Shown here: positions 22,200 to 37,349 of the stretch, piece by piece
How positions within the stretch are numbered: position 1 is the stretch's first letter
Layout: each line of letters starts with the position of its first letter
Assembly (NCBI GenBank): GCA_018970205.1
Contig: JAGWWW010000002.1
Span: 8,001-71,400 of the forward strand
Length of the DNA stretch: 63,400 bases
Direction of reading: 5' to 3'
Source: Actinomycetales bacterium
Lineage (GTDB): Bacteria > Actinomycetota > Actinomycetes > S36-B12 > UBA5976
The notes under the pieces: model-generated
Database searches by the model: none
Seen by the model: only the letters and a program-made list of their open reading frames with translations
What the model was told of the DNA's origin: nothing
Position numbers and translations under genes: made by a program

Positions 22200-22239
22200 G
22201 CACCGGCGGGGTACGCGCGTCGCGGGCCGAGACCGCCGG

Positions 22240-22938
22240 TCAGGCCAGCCCGGCGGCAATCTCTGCGGCTGCGGCGCGCGGGTCGGCCGCGCCGGTGATG
22301 GGGCGGCCGATGACCAGCAGGTCGGAGCCGTCCGCGAGCGCCTGCTCCGGGGTGGCCACCCGCTGCTGGTCGTGTGCGGCGGCGCCGGCCGGTCGTACCC
22401 CCGGAGTGATGAGCAGCACCTGCGGCCCGACTTCGGCACGCACCGACGCGACTTCCTCCGGGCTGCACACCAGGGCGGTTGCACCGGCGTCGACCGCCAG
22501 CCGGGCCAAGCGCAGGACGCACTCGCGCGGGTCGCCGTTCAAGCCGATGCGCGCGATGTCGACCGCGCTCAGCGAGGTCAGCACCGTGACTGCCGCGATG
22601 CGCGCGCTCGGCAAGGCTGCAGCCGCCGCTGCGACCATCGCAGCGCCGCCGGATGCGTGCACTGTCAAGATGGACGGCTCCAGGCCAGCGACCGAGCGGC
22701 AGGCGCCGGCCACCGTGGCGGGGATGTCGTGCAGTTTCAAGTCCAGGAACAACGCGGCGCGCGGCGCCGCGCCGCGGATCTGGCGCACCCCGGCGGCACC
22801 GTCGCGCAGATACGACTCAAGACCCACCTTGACGACCCCTGCGATGCCGTCCACCGCCGACGCCCACCCGGTCACGGTCTGCAGGTCCGGGCCGTCGAGT
22901 GCGACGGCGATGGGGGCGAGCGGGGCGAAGCCGTTCAC
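22240..22938 (-). CDS. pyrF: Orotidine 5'-phosphate decarboxylase, short (type 1-like) form
   Basis: 232 aa. Final step to UMP. Catalytic charge network in FLDLKLHDIPATV: Asp66, Lys68 and Asp71. The phosphate loop is near the C-terminus (VIGRPITGAADPRAAA). This DxKxxDI form and the short length mark the type 1 subfamily. Many well-known actinobacteria (mycobacteria, streptomycetes) instead carry the longer type 2 form with DxKRGDI. It overlaps pyrD by 4 bases and closes the pyrimidine operon. Confidence 0.95.
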   Translation of the reverse strand: MNGFAPLAPIAVALDGPDLQTVTGWASAVDGIAGVVKVGLESYLRDGAAGVRQIRGAAPRAALFLDLKLHDIPATVAGACRSVAGLEPSILTVHASGGAAMVAAAAAALPSARIAAVTVLTSLSAVDIARIGLNGDPRECVLRLARLAVDAGATALVCSPEEVASVRAEVGPQVLLITPGVRPAGAAAHDQQRVATPEQALADGSDLLVIGRPITGAADPRAAAAEIAAGLA

Positions 22939-24068
22939 AGATGAACCTCTCTAGTGGTCTCGGAGTCGTTGGCCGGGACTTCGGGGGCTGCGCGCACCTC
23001 GTCGATGAGGGCGCCGATGTCGGAGTCGTCTACGGCGGCCGGGGCGGCCGTGACCACCACCTCCTGCGCCGGCGGCACCGGCGCGGCCAAGGCGTCATCA
23101 CGGCCGACGGACGTCACATGTGCGATGCCGACCACTTCGGCGAGACTGCGGTAGCCGCGGGCCGCGAGGGCCTCGCGCAGCTCCCGGTGCACCCGTGCCG
23201 GGGCGCTCGCGTCGTTGAAGATTGCGGTGCCGACGCTGACGGCGCTGGCACCGGCCGCGATGAATTGCAGCGCGTCCTCGCCTGTGCGGATGCCGCCCAT
23301 GCCGAGGATCGGGGTGTCCGGGAACGCCGCGTGGACCTGGTACACCGCGCGCACCGCAACCGGGCGGATGGCGGGGCCGGACAGACCGCCGGTGATGCCG
23401 GCGAGCGCCGGCCGCAGCGTGGTGGTGTCTATGACCATGCCGAGCAGGGTGTTGATGAGGGCCAGGCCGTCAGCGCCGGCCTCGATCACACGCCCGGCGA
23501 TCTCGACGATGTCCGTGACATCCGGGCTGAGTTTGACGATGACGGGGATGTCGCGCGCGGTCTCGGCGCGCACGGCGGCGACGACTGCGGCCGCTGCGCG
23601 CGGGTCGCAGGCGAACACCTCGCCGCGACTCTCGACGTTCGGGCAGGAGATGTTCACCTCCAGCGCCGCGACTCCCGGCTCGGACGACAGCCGGCGCGCC
23701 AGGCGCGCGTAGTCCGACGTGTTGGTGCCGGCGATGCTGACGATGCTGCGCACGCCGTGCTCGACCAGCCAGGCGAGGTCTTTGGCGATAAAAGCCTCGA
23801 TGCCGGGGCCTTGCAGGCCGATGGAGTTGAGCATGCCGCTCGGGGTCTCCGCCATGCGCGGCGTTGGTCGGCCGCTGCGCGGCTGGACCATGATGCTCTT
23901 GGTCACGACCGCACCGAGCAGGCGCAGGTCGAAGAACTGCGACAGCTCCTTGCCTGAGGCCGCGCACCCGGACGCGGTCAGAACCGGGCCGTGCAGGGCC
24001 AGGGATCCCAACCGGGTCGCGAGGTTGACCTCGACCGGATCGACCGCGGCGTTCATGTCCGCGCTCAT
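22935..24068 (-). CDS. pyrD: Dihydroorotate dehydrogenase, class 1B catalytic subunit, with C-terminal extension
   Basis: 377 aa. FMN enzyme oxidising dihydroorotate, working with PyrK and NAD. Core motifs: SGCAASGKELSQFF, QPRSGRPTPRMAETPSGMLN, the NISCPN loop (139-144) with the class 1 catalytic Cys142, and GMGGIRTGEDALQFI. Residues 1-316 are a normal class 1B enzyme. Residues about 318-377 form an extra Ala/Pro/Val/acid-rich tail (DDSDIGALIDEV) that I do not recognise in the family. It overlaps pyrK and pyrF by 4 bases each. Confidence 0.95.
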   Translation of the reverse strand: MSADMNAAVDPVEVNLATRLGSLALHGPVLTASGCAASGKELSQFFDLRLLGAVVTKSIMVQPRSGRPTPRMAETPSGMLNSIGLQGPGIEAFIAKDLAWLVEHGVRSIVSIAGTNTSDYARLARRLSSEPGVAALEVNISCPNVESRGEVFACDPRAAAAVVAAVRAETARDIPVIVKLSPDVTDIVEIAGRVIEAGADGLALINTLLGMVIDTTTLRPALAGITGGLSGPAIRPVAVRAVYQVHAAFPDTPILGMGGIRTGEDALQFIAAGASAVSVGTAIFNDASAPARVHRELREALAARGYRSLAEVVGIAHVTSVGRDDALAAPVPPAQEVVVTAAPAAVDDSDIGALIDEVRAAPEVPANDSETTREVHL

Positions 24069-24918
24069 GGGGTCACCGCCTGGGGCGCGCCGAGGACGTC
24101 GGGCGGCATGGTTCCGACGTCCGACCAGCGCACCCGCTCGCCCCGGAAGACCGGCCCGTCGACACAGGAGCGCAGCATGCGGGTGACGCCGTCGTCACCG
24201 ATGACGGGCAGCACACACGTCATGCAGACGCCCACGCCACAGGCCATCGACTCCTCCACCGCGCACTGCGTGTGCACACCCAGCGGCTCACAGACGGCGC
24301 TGATCGCGGAGAGCATCCCCATGGGGCCGCAGGCGTAGACCACGTCTGCGCCGGTGCGCTCGAGCAGGTTGGGCAGCACGTCGGTGACGCGGCCGGCGAT
24401 GCCGCTGCTGCCGTCGTCGGTGGTGACAGTCACCGACGACGCGCTGCGGCGGGCGTCGAGCACACCGAACAGCCGGTCCACGGTGGCCGCGCCGAGGATG
24501 ATGTCGACCCGGCAGCCGCGAGCGCGCAGTTGCTCGGCCAGCATCGCCAGCGGCGCTGCGCCGTAGCCGCCGCCGACCAGGACGCAGCCGACCGGCTCGC
24601 GAGGCAGGGCGAACGGCTTGCCGAGCGGACCGACGATGTTCAACGCCGCGCCGCGCTCCAGCGAAGCCATCCATGTGGTGCCGACGCCGTGCGCGGCGAA
24701 GATGATGTCGACGGTGCCGCCGTAGAGGCCGCGCTCGTTCACGCGGTGGACTGAGAACGCGCGGCGCAACAACGTCGACGAGGTCGGGCCGCCGACGCTC
24801 AGCGCCACGAAATGTCCGGGGCGTGTCTGCTCGGGGATGCCGGGAGCGGTGAAACTCATGTGGTGGTACGCGCCGACCCGGCGCATCGCCACGACCTCAC
24901 CGTCGACTTGCACGGCCA

Positions 24919-24922
<4 letters not shown>
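24065..24922 (-). CDS. pyrK: Dihydroorotate dehydrogenase electron transfer subunit
   Basis: 285 aa. Ferredoxin-reductase-like partner that passes electrons from PyrD to NAD. N-terminal beta-barrel FAD domain ([18 protein letters not shown]), NAD-binding domain ([26 protein letters not shown]) and a C-terminal 2Fe-2S cluster site with four cysteines at about 225-255 ([11 protein letters not shown], then SC). Its presence confirms that PyrD is class 1B. It overlaps carB and pyrD by 4 bases. Confidence 0.96.
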
Positions 24923-28226
<3,304 letters not shown>

Positions 28227-28227
<1 letters not shown>

Positions 28228-29363
28228 CAGCGGGCCTCCAAGACCATCGTGCGGAAAGCAGCGAACAGGTTCGCGGCGTCATGGGGGCCGGCGGCGGCCT
28301 CCGGGTGGTACTGCACGCTGAACGCCGGCACGTCGAGGCAGCGCAGCCCCTCAACCACGTCGTCGTTGACGCAGACGTGACTCACCTCGGCCCGGCCGAA
28401 CTCCGTGTCGACGACCTGCCCGACCGGGGCGGCGACGGCGAAGCCGTGGTTGTGGGCGCTGATGGCGATGGTGCCGGTGGCGAGGTCCTTGACCGGGATG
28501 TTGATGCCGCGGTGGCCGTACTTGAGTTTGTACGTGTCGAAACCGAGGGCGCGGCCAAGGATCTGGTTGCCGAAGCAGATGCCGAACAGCGGCATCCGAC
28601 GCGCGAGGGCGGCGCGCACCAACGCCACCGCCTCGGTGGCCGTTGCCGGGTCACCGGGGCCGTTCGAAAGGAACAGCGCGTCGTACCCGCCGGCGAACAC
28701 CTGTTCGGCTGTGGTGGCTGCCGGCAGCACATGCACGTCGAAGCCTTGCTCGGCGAGCAGCGTGGGGGTCATGGCCTTGATGCCGAGGTCGATGGCCGCC
28801 ACGCTGGCGACGCGCTCTCCGACGGCAGGCACCAGATACGCCTGCTCGACGCTGACCTCGCTGGCGAGCTCGGCGCCCACCATCGGCGCTGCGCCGCGCA
28901 CCTGCTCGACCAGCTCCGTATGCGGCCGGGCCGCAGCCGGGCCGGAGAAGATGCCCACGCGCATCGCGCCCCGCTCGCGCAGGTGGCGCGTCAAGGCTCG
29001 GGTGTCGATGCCGCTGATGCCGACCACGCCCTGTGTCGCGAGTTCTGCGCCGAGGTCGCGTCGGGCGCGCCAGGACGAGGTGACGCGACTGGGGTCGCGC
29101 ACGACGTAGCCCGCCACCCAGATCCGCCGGCTCTCCGGGTCCTCGTCGTTCACCCCGGTGTTGCCGATGTGCGGGGCGGTCATCACCACGACTTGCCGGT
29201 GGTAGGACGGGTCGGTCAGGGTCTCCTGATACCCGGTCATGCCGGTGTTGAACACCGCCTCGCCGATGGTCTCCCCCACGGCTCCGTAGGCGTCACCGTG
29301 GGCGGTGTAGCCGTCTTCGAGCACCAGGACCGCGGTGGTGCCCGCGGCGGTTGTCGCGGTCAT
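28227..29363 (-). CDS. carA: Carbamoyl-phosphate synthase small subunit
   Basis: 378 aa. Glutaminase that channels ammonia to CarB. N-terminal domain ([31 protein letters not shown]), then a class I amidotransferase domain with nucleophile Cys in [17 protein letters not shown] and the His-Glu pair in VQYHPEA. The ATG at 29363 overlaps the pyrC stop (ATGA). Normal length. Confidence 0.98.
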
Positions 29364-30671
29364 CCCGCGCTCCTCTCGTGTGCGTGCGTGATGCGTCCGT
29401 CGTGGACGGTGGCCAGGACTCGCACCGGCATGGACAGGCCGGTGAACGGGGTGTTGCGGCTCAGTGAGTGCAGGGCGTCGGCGTCGACAACCCACGGCGA
29501 GTCAGGTGCGACCAACGCGAGCCGCGCGGCGGCACCGACACTCACGTGCGGTTCGGGCAGTCGGGCGATGCGCGCCCCGGCGGCGGACATCACTTCAACC
29601 AGCCGGTCGATGCCGATGAGCCCGGTGCCGACCATGGTCTGCCATACGACCGCCAGCGCGGTCTCCAAGCCCAACATCCCCATCGCCGCGTCCTGCCACG
29701 CACATGACTTGGCAGAGTCCTCATGCGGCGCGTGGTCCGTGGCCACGACGTCGATGGTGCCGTCGGCGAGCGCCTCGCGGACCGCGTGGACATCGGTTGC
29801 AGGGCGCAGCGGGGGGTTGACCTTGTACACGGGGTCGGCGGTTGCGATGAACTCGTCAGTGAGCAGCAGGTGGTGCGGCGTGACCTCCGCCGTGACCGCG
29901 ATGCCGCGCGCCTTGGCCCAGCGCAGGACCTCGACGGTCTGCGCGGTCGACACGTGACACACATGCAGTCGCGCGCCGGTGTCTGCGGCGAGCAGCACAT
30001 CGCGCGCCACGATGACTGACTCCGCGACTGCGGGCCAGCCGGGCAGCCCCATGCGCCGGGCAGGGTCGCCCTCATGCGCCTGCGCACCGGCGGTGAGCGT
30101 CGCTTCTTGGGCGTGCTGGGCGATCGCCCCGTCGAATGCGGCGACCTCCCGCAGCGCGGCGCGCATCAGGTCAGCCCGGGTCACGCAGTGGCCGTCGTCA
30201 CTGAAGAGCACCGGGGCCGCCGGGGTGTCGTGCATGGCGGCGATGGGCGCGAGCCGCTCCCCCTGCAACCCGATGGTGATGGCACCCACCGGGCGGATGT
30301 CTGCCAGTGCCGCGTCCCGACCGCGCTGCCACACGCCCATGACAGTCTCCGGGTTGTCTGTCACGGGCGTGGTGTTGGCCATCGCGTGCAGGACCCCGTA
30401 GCCGCCGGCCGCCGCTGCGCATCCCGCGCTGTGCACGGTCTCCGCCTGCGGCTTGCCGGGATCGCGGGTGTGAGTGTGCAGATCGATGAAGGAAGGCAGC
30501 GCTAGAGCGCCGTCTGCGTGCAGTACCTGCGCACCCGGCGGCGTGAGCCCAGCTCGCGACGGCGTGATGGCGGTGATGAGTCCGGCGTCGATGTGGATGT
30601 CGACGGTCTCCGGTGATCCGGCCAGTTGCGCCCCGACTACGACGAGCGTGGGGGCCGGCGAGGCGGTTACC

Positions 30672-30679
<8 letters not shown>
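29360..30679 (-). CDS. pyrC: Dihydroorotase
   Basis: 439 aa, class I dihydroorotase. Zinc amidohydrolase that closes carbamoyl aspartate to dihydroorotate. Metal-binding HTHTRDPG in [12 protein letters not shown], further His ligands in HVSTAQTVE and TPHHLLL, and the Asp in VATDHAPH. The start is the GTG at 30679 inside the pyrB 3' end (8-base overlap), preceded by GGCGGTGGGCC; longer forms would lie within pyrB. Confidence 0.96.
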
Positions 30680-32228
<1,549 letters not shown>

Positions 32229-32280
32229 TCACCCGCAGCAGCAGCCGCCACGGCACGGGTGAGGCGCGGCGCGTCGCGGC

Positions 32281-33702
32281 TCAGACGACCGCGTGACCGA
32301 TGCGGTGCACACGCATTCCGTTAGTCGTCCCCGGCACACCCGGCGGCACCCCCGCCACGATGACGACCCGCTCGCCCTCGGTGATGCGGCCGAGGTTCAG
32401 CAGCGCGAGGTCGACCTGCCGCACCATGTCATCGGTGTGCTGCACCGCGGGGACGAGGAACGTCTCGACGCCCCAGAGCAAAGCAAGCTGGTTGCGGACC
32501 CGGTCGTTGGTGGTGAAGGCAAGCACCGGCGTGCTCGGGCGGTGACGCGCCACGAGGGCCGCCGACAGCCCGGTCTCGGTGAAGGCGATGAGGAACCGTG
32601 AGGCCGTGGCCGCTGCGACCTCGACTGCGGCGTGGGTCACCGCGCGGGCCGTGCCGTCTGACACCGGGGCCTGCAGCGGCGGCACGCGGTCCAATGCCTC
32701 GGACTCGACGTACTCGATGATGGACGCCATCGTGCGCACCACCAGAGCCGGGTCGCTGCCCACGCTGGTCTCACCGGAGAGCATGAGCGCGTCCGCGCCG
32801 TCGAGCACTGCGTTGGCGACGTCGCTGGCCTCGGCGCGGGTTGGCCGGGGGGCCGTGATCATCGACTCGAGCATCTGGGTGGCGACGATGACCGGCTTGG
32901 CCTGCTGGCGCGCCAGGGCGATGGCGTTCTTCTGCACCAGCGGCACGCTCTCCAACGGCATCTCCACACCGAGGTCTCCGCGCGCCACCATGATGCCGTC
33001 GAAGGCCTCGATGATCTCGGTGAGATTGGCGACTGCCTGCGGCTTCTCGATCTTCGCCAGCACCGGCACGGCCACGCCCTGCGCATCCATCACTTGCGCC
33101 ACGTCGTCGTAGTCGGCGGCACTGCGCACGAAGGACAGGGCGACCATGTCCACACCAAGGCTCAGCGCGAACTTCAGGTCCTCCACGTCTTTCTCGGACA
33201 GGGCCGGCACGGAGACGAATGCCCCGGGGAGGTTGATGCCCTTGTTGTTGCTGACCTCACCGCCGACGATGACCTCGGTCACCACCTCGGTGGCGGTCAC
33301 CTGCGTTGCACGAAGGGCGAGGCGACCGTCGTCGATGAGCAGTGGGTCGCCCACTCTGACATCGCCCGGCAGGCCCGCGTACGTGGTGCCGCAGCGTTGG
33401 ACGTCTCCGGCGACGTCGTCGGTGGTGATGGTGAAGGTTGCCCCGGGCACCAAGGTCACGCGGCCCTCAGCGAAGCGGCCGAGTCGGATCTTCGGGCCCT
33501 GAAGATCGGCCAGGATGCCGATCGGCCGGCCAGCGCGGGCCGCGGCTTGCCGGACCCGGGTGACGTTCAACTGGTGGTCGGCGTGGCTGCCGTGGCTGAA
33601 GTTCAGTCGGGCCACGTTCATGCCCGCAGCGACCAGGGCGTCGAGTGCCTCATCGCTGTCGGTGGCGGGGCCGAGGGTGCAGACAATCTTCGCGTTACGC
33701 AC
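32281..33702 (-). CDS. pyk: Pyruvate kinase
   Basis: 473 aa. Last step of glycolysis, PEP to pyruvate with ATP. Motifs: MRNAKIVCTLGPA, MNVARLNFSHGSHADH, ILADLQGPKIRLG, KIEKPQAV with the catalytic Lys, MVARGDLGVEMPLE (metal-binding), and APRPTRAEASDVANAVLDG. The GTG at 33702 lacks an SD, and a -10 TAGGGT ends 6 bases before it; a leaderless transcript is predicted. Normal length with a C-terminal allosteric domain. Confidence 0.98.
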   Translation of the reverse strand: MRNAKIVCTLGPATDSDEALDALVAAGMNVARLNFSHGSHADHQLNVTRVRQAAARAGRPIGILADLQGPKIRLGRFAEGRVTLVPGATFTITTDDVAGDVQRCGTTYAGLPGDVRVGDPLLIDDGRLALRATQVTATEVVTEVIVGGEVSNNKGINLPGAFVSVPALSEKDVEDLKFALSLGVDMVALSFVRSAADYDDVAQVMDAQGVAVPVLAKIEKPQAVANLTEIIEAFDGIMVARGDLGVEMPLESVPLVQKNAIALARQQAKPVIVATQMLESMITAPRPTRAEASDVANAVLDGADALMLSGETSVGSDPALVVRTMASIIEYVESEALDRVPPLQAPVSDGTARAVTHAAVEVAAATASRFLIAFTETGLSAALVARHRPSTPVLAFTTNDRVRNQLALLWGVETFLVPAVQHTDDMVRQVDLALLNLGRITEGERVVIVAGVPPGVPGTTNGMRVHRIGHAVV

Positions 33703-33708
33703 GGCGTA

Positions 33709-33714
33709 ACCCTA
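33709..33714 (-). promoter_or_regulatory. -10 element of leaderless pyk promoter
   Basis: TAGGGT, then TACGCC, then the pyk GTG. The spacing places the transcription start on the start codon. Confidence 0.65.
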
Positions 33715-33914
33715 GTCAAATGTGACCTGGGCCACTTTGCCGGGATGATGATGTGCTCAGCAGTTGCCGCGGGTCTTGGAGCGCGCCTGGCGACTGGGAT
33801 CAACCGCGAAGAACCGCGCACGGCACCGCGGCGCGGGTAGTGCGGTGACCCTGGGTGCGGTTCACCATCGCCCGATTCCTGAGGTCACCGGCTGGCGTGG
33901 CCGGCGCCCGTAGG
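33715..33914. other. Gap between the DsbA-like gene and the pyk promoter
   Basis: 200 bases with no gene seen. A short hairpin CCGGC-CACGCCA-GCCGG about 20 bases past the DsbA-like stop could end the trp/DsbA transcript, but has no U-run. Confidence 0.3.
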
Positions 33915-34697
33915 TCAGGACTTCTTGGTCTCCGCCTCGATCGCCGCGAGCAACTGCTTGCCGGTCGGCTCGAACAACAGGGCGGACTTCTGCTCCTTGC
34001 CGTTGATGAACACGGTCGGGGTGCTCGTCACACCGCGCTTGTTGAAGTACGCGGCGCTAGCTGCCGCCCAGTCGCGGTAGGTGCCGTTGGACACGCAGTC
34101 GGCGAATGCCTTGACCTTCGACCGGGGGACGACCTGGGAGCCGAGGGTGAGCAGGGTGATGTCGCTGTAGCCCTGACCCTCCTGCTTCGGCTGATTCTTG
34201 AAGACGATCTCGTGATATTCGGCAGGCACGCCAGCATCGATGGCGCAGCCCCAGGCGGCCGTTGCGCGCTTGGACGACTGCGGGTTGCCTGCGGCCTGGT
34301 TCTCTGCCGCTTTGGCGTCGTCGAGGAACGCGGCAGGGTGCCAGACGAGCTTGATCTTGCCTTCCTTGGCCCACTGCACCAGGCGAGACCCGTTGCCGGG
34401 CTCGAACATCGCGCACGCGGGGCACTGGAAGTCCTCGAACAACTCCACCGTCGGGGCGCCAGGCTTGGGGTTTCCGAAGGGGACGCCGTAGTCGACCTTG
34501 CTGACGCCGGCCGGGACCTTCGCGGCCGACACATCCTGCTTCTTGTTCTTGGTGACGACTGCGGCGGTGATGATGCCGACCACGACCACCGAGACGACGA
34601 CGGCACCGATGATGCTGATCATGCGGTCGCGGCGCTTCTGCGCCGACTGCGCGTCACGGTTCTCTTTGGCTTGGCTGCGCATGTCCTTGGCGGCCAT
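33915..34697 (-). CDS. Membrane-anchored DsbA-like thioredoxin-fold oxidoreductase
   Basis: 260 aa. The start is the ATG at 34697 with AGGAG 5 bases upstream. A charged cytoplasmic N-terminus is followed by one membrane anchor (about 26-48) and an extracellular thioredoxin fold. The active site is EDFQCPACAMFEP with Cys92 and Cys95 (CPAC), and a cis-Pro loop TSTPTVFING lies near the C-terminus. It probably forms or reshuffles disulfides in exported proteins. It follows a MauE-like membrane protein, a likely electron partner, and both trail the trp genes without an obvious functional link. Confidence 0.9.
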   Translation of the reverse strand: MAAKDMRSQAKENRDAQSAQKRRDRMISIIGAVVVSVVVVGIITAAVVTKNKKQDVSAAKVPAGVSKVDYGVPFGNPKPGAPTVELFEDFQCPACAMFEPGNGSRLVQWAKEGKIKLVWHPAAFLDDAKAAENQAAGNPQSSKRATAAWGCAIDAGVPAEYHEIVFKNQPKQEGQGYSDITLLTLGSQVVPRSKVKAFADCVSNGTYRDWAAASAAYFNKRGVTSTPTVFINGKEQKSALLFEPTGKQLLAAIEAETKKS

Positions 34698-34775
34698 GTC
34701 ATCTCCTGTCAATCGTCTGGCACGTGCGTGGAGGCGGGGCGGGCGTCGCGCCGGGATGCCCGCGCCGGAAAGTCA

Positions 34776-35306
34776 CTACCGGGACGGGACCGCGGGCGCG
34801 GGCGCCGTTGTCGGCGAAGAGTAGTCCGGCAAGCCCGGATGCGCCTGCAGAGCCCATGCCGACCGCGGATGCAGCCACAGCCGCACGGCTGCCGCCATGA
34901 ACAGCAGGTCGCGCAAAACTTCCTGCGTGTACCGGGCATGACGGCCCGCCTCGGAGACGTCGCCGCCGCCGCCGAAACAGCCGCAGTCGATGGAGTAGCC
35001 GCGGACCCAGACGCTGATGATGCCGATGATGAACCCAGCCATGAGCACCCCGGTCAGCAGCGCGCTGACACGGACCCCGATGCCGACCAGGAGCGCTGCG
35101 GCGAGCAGCACCTCACCGGCCGGCAGCAGCAGCCCGAGGATGTCCGCGAGGTCGACGCTCAGCCCGGGGATGCGGTACGCCAAGATCGCACGGCGGCGCG
35201 TTCCCTGGTCTTCCAGCAGTTTCGCCAGCCCAGCCCAGGCCAAGATGCCTGCTAGGCCCACCCGGGCGAACGTCGCCGTCCACGGACTCCACCAAAGTTT
35301 CCTCAC
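34776..35306 (-). CDS. MauE/DoxX-like integral membrane protein
   Basis: 176 aa with four membrane segments (about 10-30, 52-72, 78-100, 128-146). It carries the cysteine-bearing loop DCGCFGGGGDVSEAG, typical of MauE-like proteins that supply electrons or aid disulfide formation. The GTG at 35306 overlaps the trpA stop (GTGA), with GGAGGA upstream, so it is co-translated with the trp operon. It likely pairs with the DsbA-like protein that follows. The exact substrate is unknown. Confidence 0.8.
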   Translation of the reverse strand: MRKLWWSPWTATFARVGLAGILAWAGLAKLLEDQGTRRRAILAYRIPGLSVDLADILGLLLPAGEVLLAAALLVGIGVRVSALLTGVLMAGFIIGIISVWVRGYSIDCGCFGGGGDVSEAGRHARYTQEVLRDLLFMAAAVRLWLHPRSAWALQAHPGLPDYSSPTTAPAPAVPSR

Positions 35307-36133
35307 TCACGTCCTCCGTTTTCAGAAGCTGTAGCCGCGCCGCGCACGACGCCGGTGGAGAGTTCTCTGGCAAGCGTCTCGACTGCGGCGACCGCCGCCG
35401 CGGGCGAGTGCGCCTCTTCCACGGCCCGCACGAACGCCGAGCCGACGATGACGCCGTCGGCGAACTCCGCCACCGCGCGCACCTGGTCTGCCGACCGGAT
35501 GCCCAAGCCGACCGCGACCGGCAGGTCGGTGACCGTGCGGGCGCGGGCGACGAGGTCGCGCGCCACCTGGCCGATGACTGCGTCATTGCCCGTGACGCCC
35601 ATCATTGAGGCGGCGTAGACGAAGCCGTTACAGGTGCCGGCGACGAGCGCGAGCCGGGCCTCGGTCGATGAGGGTGCGACAAGGAACACCCGGCGGATTC
35701 CGTGGGCGTCGGTCAGGCGCACCCAGTCCGCTGCCTCCTCCGGGCTCAGGTCTGGCGTAATGACGGCTGTGCCGGCGGCGGCGACGAAGTCCTGACAGAA
35801 CCGCTCCAAGCCATATCGGGCGATCGGGTTCCAATACGACATGAGGCATGCAGCGGCTTCGGCTTCGGCGGCGGTGCGCACCACGTCGATGGCGTCGCGC
35901 ACGGTTGTGCCGGCCGCGAGGCTCACATCGCTCGCGCGCTGGATTGCGGGGCCGTCCATCACCGGGTCGCTGTAGGGCATGCCGACCTCGACGATGCCCA
36001 CTCCCCCACGGACCATCGCACGCACCAGTTCATGAGCCGTCTCACGATCGGGGAAGCCGGCCGGGAGGTAGCCGATGAGCGCGGCGCGGGACGCGCCACG
36101 TGCCGCGGAGAAGGCGTCAGCGAGTCTCATCAT
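35303..36133 (-). CDS. trpA: Tryptophan synthase alpha chain
   Basis: 276 aa. Splits indole-3-glycerol phosphate and passes indole to TrpB. Motifs: [12 protein letters not shown], the Glu in [24 protein letters not shown] (two short blocks), LAPSSTEAR-like VAPSSTEAR, and [11 protein letters not shown]. Two ATGs (36133 and 36130) are possible starts within the trpB 3' end. Operon order is trpC-trpB-trpA. Confidence 0.97.
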   Translation of the reverse strand: MMRLADAFSAARGASRAALIGYLPAGFPDRETAHELVRAMVRGGVGIVEVGMPYSDPVMDGPAIQRASDVSLAAGTTVRDAIDVVRTAAEAEAAACLMSYWNPIARYGLERFCQDFVAAAGTAVITPDLSPEEAADWVRLTDAHGIRRVFLVAPSSTEARLALVAGTCNGFVYAASMMGVTGNDAVIGQVARDLVARARTVTDLPVAVGLGIRSADQVRAVAEFADGVIVGSAFVRAVEEAHSPAAAVAAVETLARELSTGVVRGAATASENGGRE

Positions 36134-37349
36134 CGGCCAATCCGAACCACGCGCTGGCGGTTTGCATGTCTTTGTCACCGCGTCCGCTGAGGTTGACGAC
36201 GATCACCGCGTCGGGCCCTAACTCGCGTCCGAGCAGCAGCGCGCCATGCAGGGCGTGTGCCGTCTCGATGGCGGGGATGATGCCCTCGGTGCGGGACAGC
36301 AGCGCCATCGCGTCCATCGCCTCGCTGTCGGTCACGCCGGCGTACCGCACGCGGCCGATGTCAGCCAAGAACGCGTGCTCCGGGCCGACTCCTGGGTAGT
36401 CCAGCCCGGCGCTGATGCTGTGTGACTCCACGGTCTGGCCGTGTTCGTCCTGCAGGACGTAGGTGCGCGCTCCGTGCAGCACCCCCGGGGAGCCGGCGCT
36501 GATGGTGGCGGCGTGGCGGCCCGTGACGATGCCGTCACCGGCGGCCTCGAACCCGTGCAAGGCCACAGACTCATCGTCGAGGAACGCATGGAAGATGCCG
36601 ATCGCGTTGCTGCCGCCGCCGACGCAGGCGACCACGGCATCCGGCAACCGACCGAGTCGCTGAAGCACCTGCTCCCGAGTCTCCCTGCCGATGATGCTGT
36701 GGAAGTCGCGGACCACCTTCGGGAAGGGGGCGGGGCCGGCCACCGTGCCGAGCAGGTAGTGCGTGGTGTCGACGTTGGTCACCCAGTCGCGCATCGCCTC
36801 GTTGATCGCGTCTTTCAGGGTGCGGCTGCCGGTGGTGACTGGCACCACACTGGCGCCGAGCAGGCGCATCCGCGCGACGTTCAACGCCTGCCGGCGGGTG
36901 TCCTCCTCGCCCATGTAGACGACGCACTCCATGCCCAGCAACGCCGCGATGGTGGCCGTCGCCACACCGTGCTGCCCGGCCCCGGTCTCGGCGATGAGCC
37001 GGGACTTGCCCATCCGGGCAGCGAGCAGTCCTTGGCCGACCACGTTGTTGATCTTGTGCGAGCCGGTGTGGTTGAGGTCTTCGCGCTTGAGCAGGATCGT
37101 CGCCCCGCCGGCATGTGAGCCGAACCGGGCGGCGTGAGTGAGCGGGCTCGGCCGGCCCACGTAGTCACGCATGATGCGGTCGAACTCGGCCCGGAACTGC
37201 GGGTCGGACGCGGCGGCTGCGTGCGCGGCATCAAGTTCGTCGAGGGCCGCCATGAGCGCCTCGGGCACGAACCTGCCGCCGTAGGCGCCGAAGTGTCCGG
37301 CAGGGTCCGGCCACGACGCCAACAGCGGGTTTGTCGGGTCAGCGTGCAT
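36117..37349 (-). CDS. trpB: Tryptophan synthase beta chain
   Basis: 410 aa. PLP enzyme joining indole and serine. The PLP lysine is in [27 protein letters not shown] and the glycine loop [10 protein letters not shown] bind cofactor phosphate. N-terminal [14 protein letters not shown] is typical of TrpB1. The start overlaps the trpC end by 11 bases and the stop overlaps trpA, so the trio is translationally coupled. Confidence 0.98.
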   Translation of the reverse strand: MHADPTNPLLASWPDPAGHFGAYGGRFVPEALMAALDELDAAHAAAASDPQFRAEFDRIMRDYVGRPSPLTHAARFGSHAGGATILLKREDLNHTGSHKINNVVGQGLLAARMGKSRLIAETGAGQHGVATATIAALLGMECVVYMGEEDTRRQALNVARMRLLGASVVPVTTGSRTLKDAINEAMRDWVTNVDTTHYLLGTVAGPAPFPKVVRDFHSIIGRETREQVLQRLGRLPDAVVACVGGGSNAIGIFHAFLDDESVALHGFEAAGDGIVTGRHAATISAGSPGVLHGARTYVLQDEHGQTVESHSISAGLDYPGVGPEHAFLADIGRVRYAGVTDSEAMDAMALLSRTEGIIPAIETAHALHGALLLGRELGPDAVIVVNLSGRGDKDMQTASAWFGLADDETR

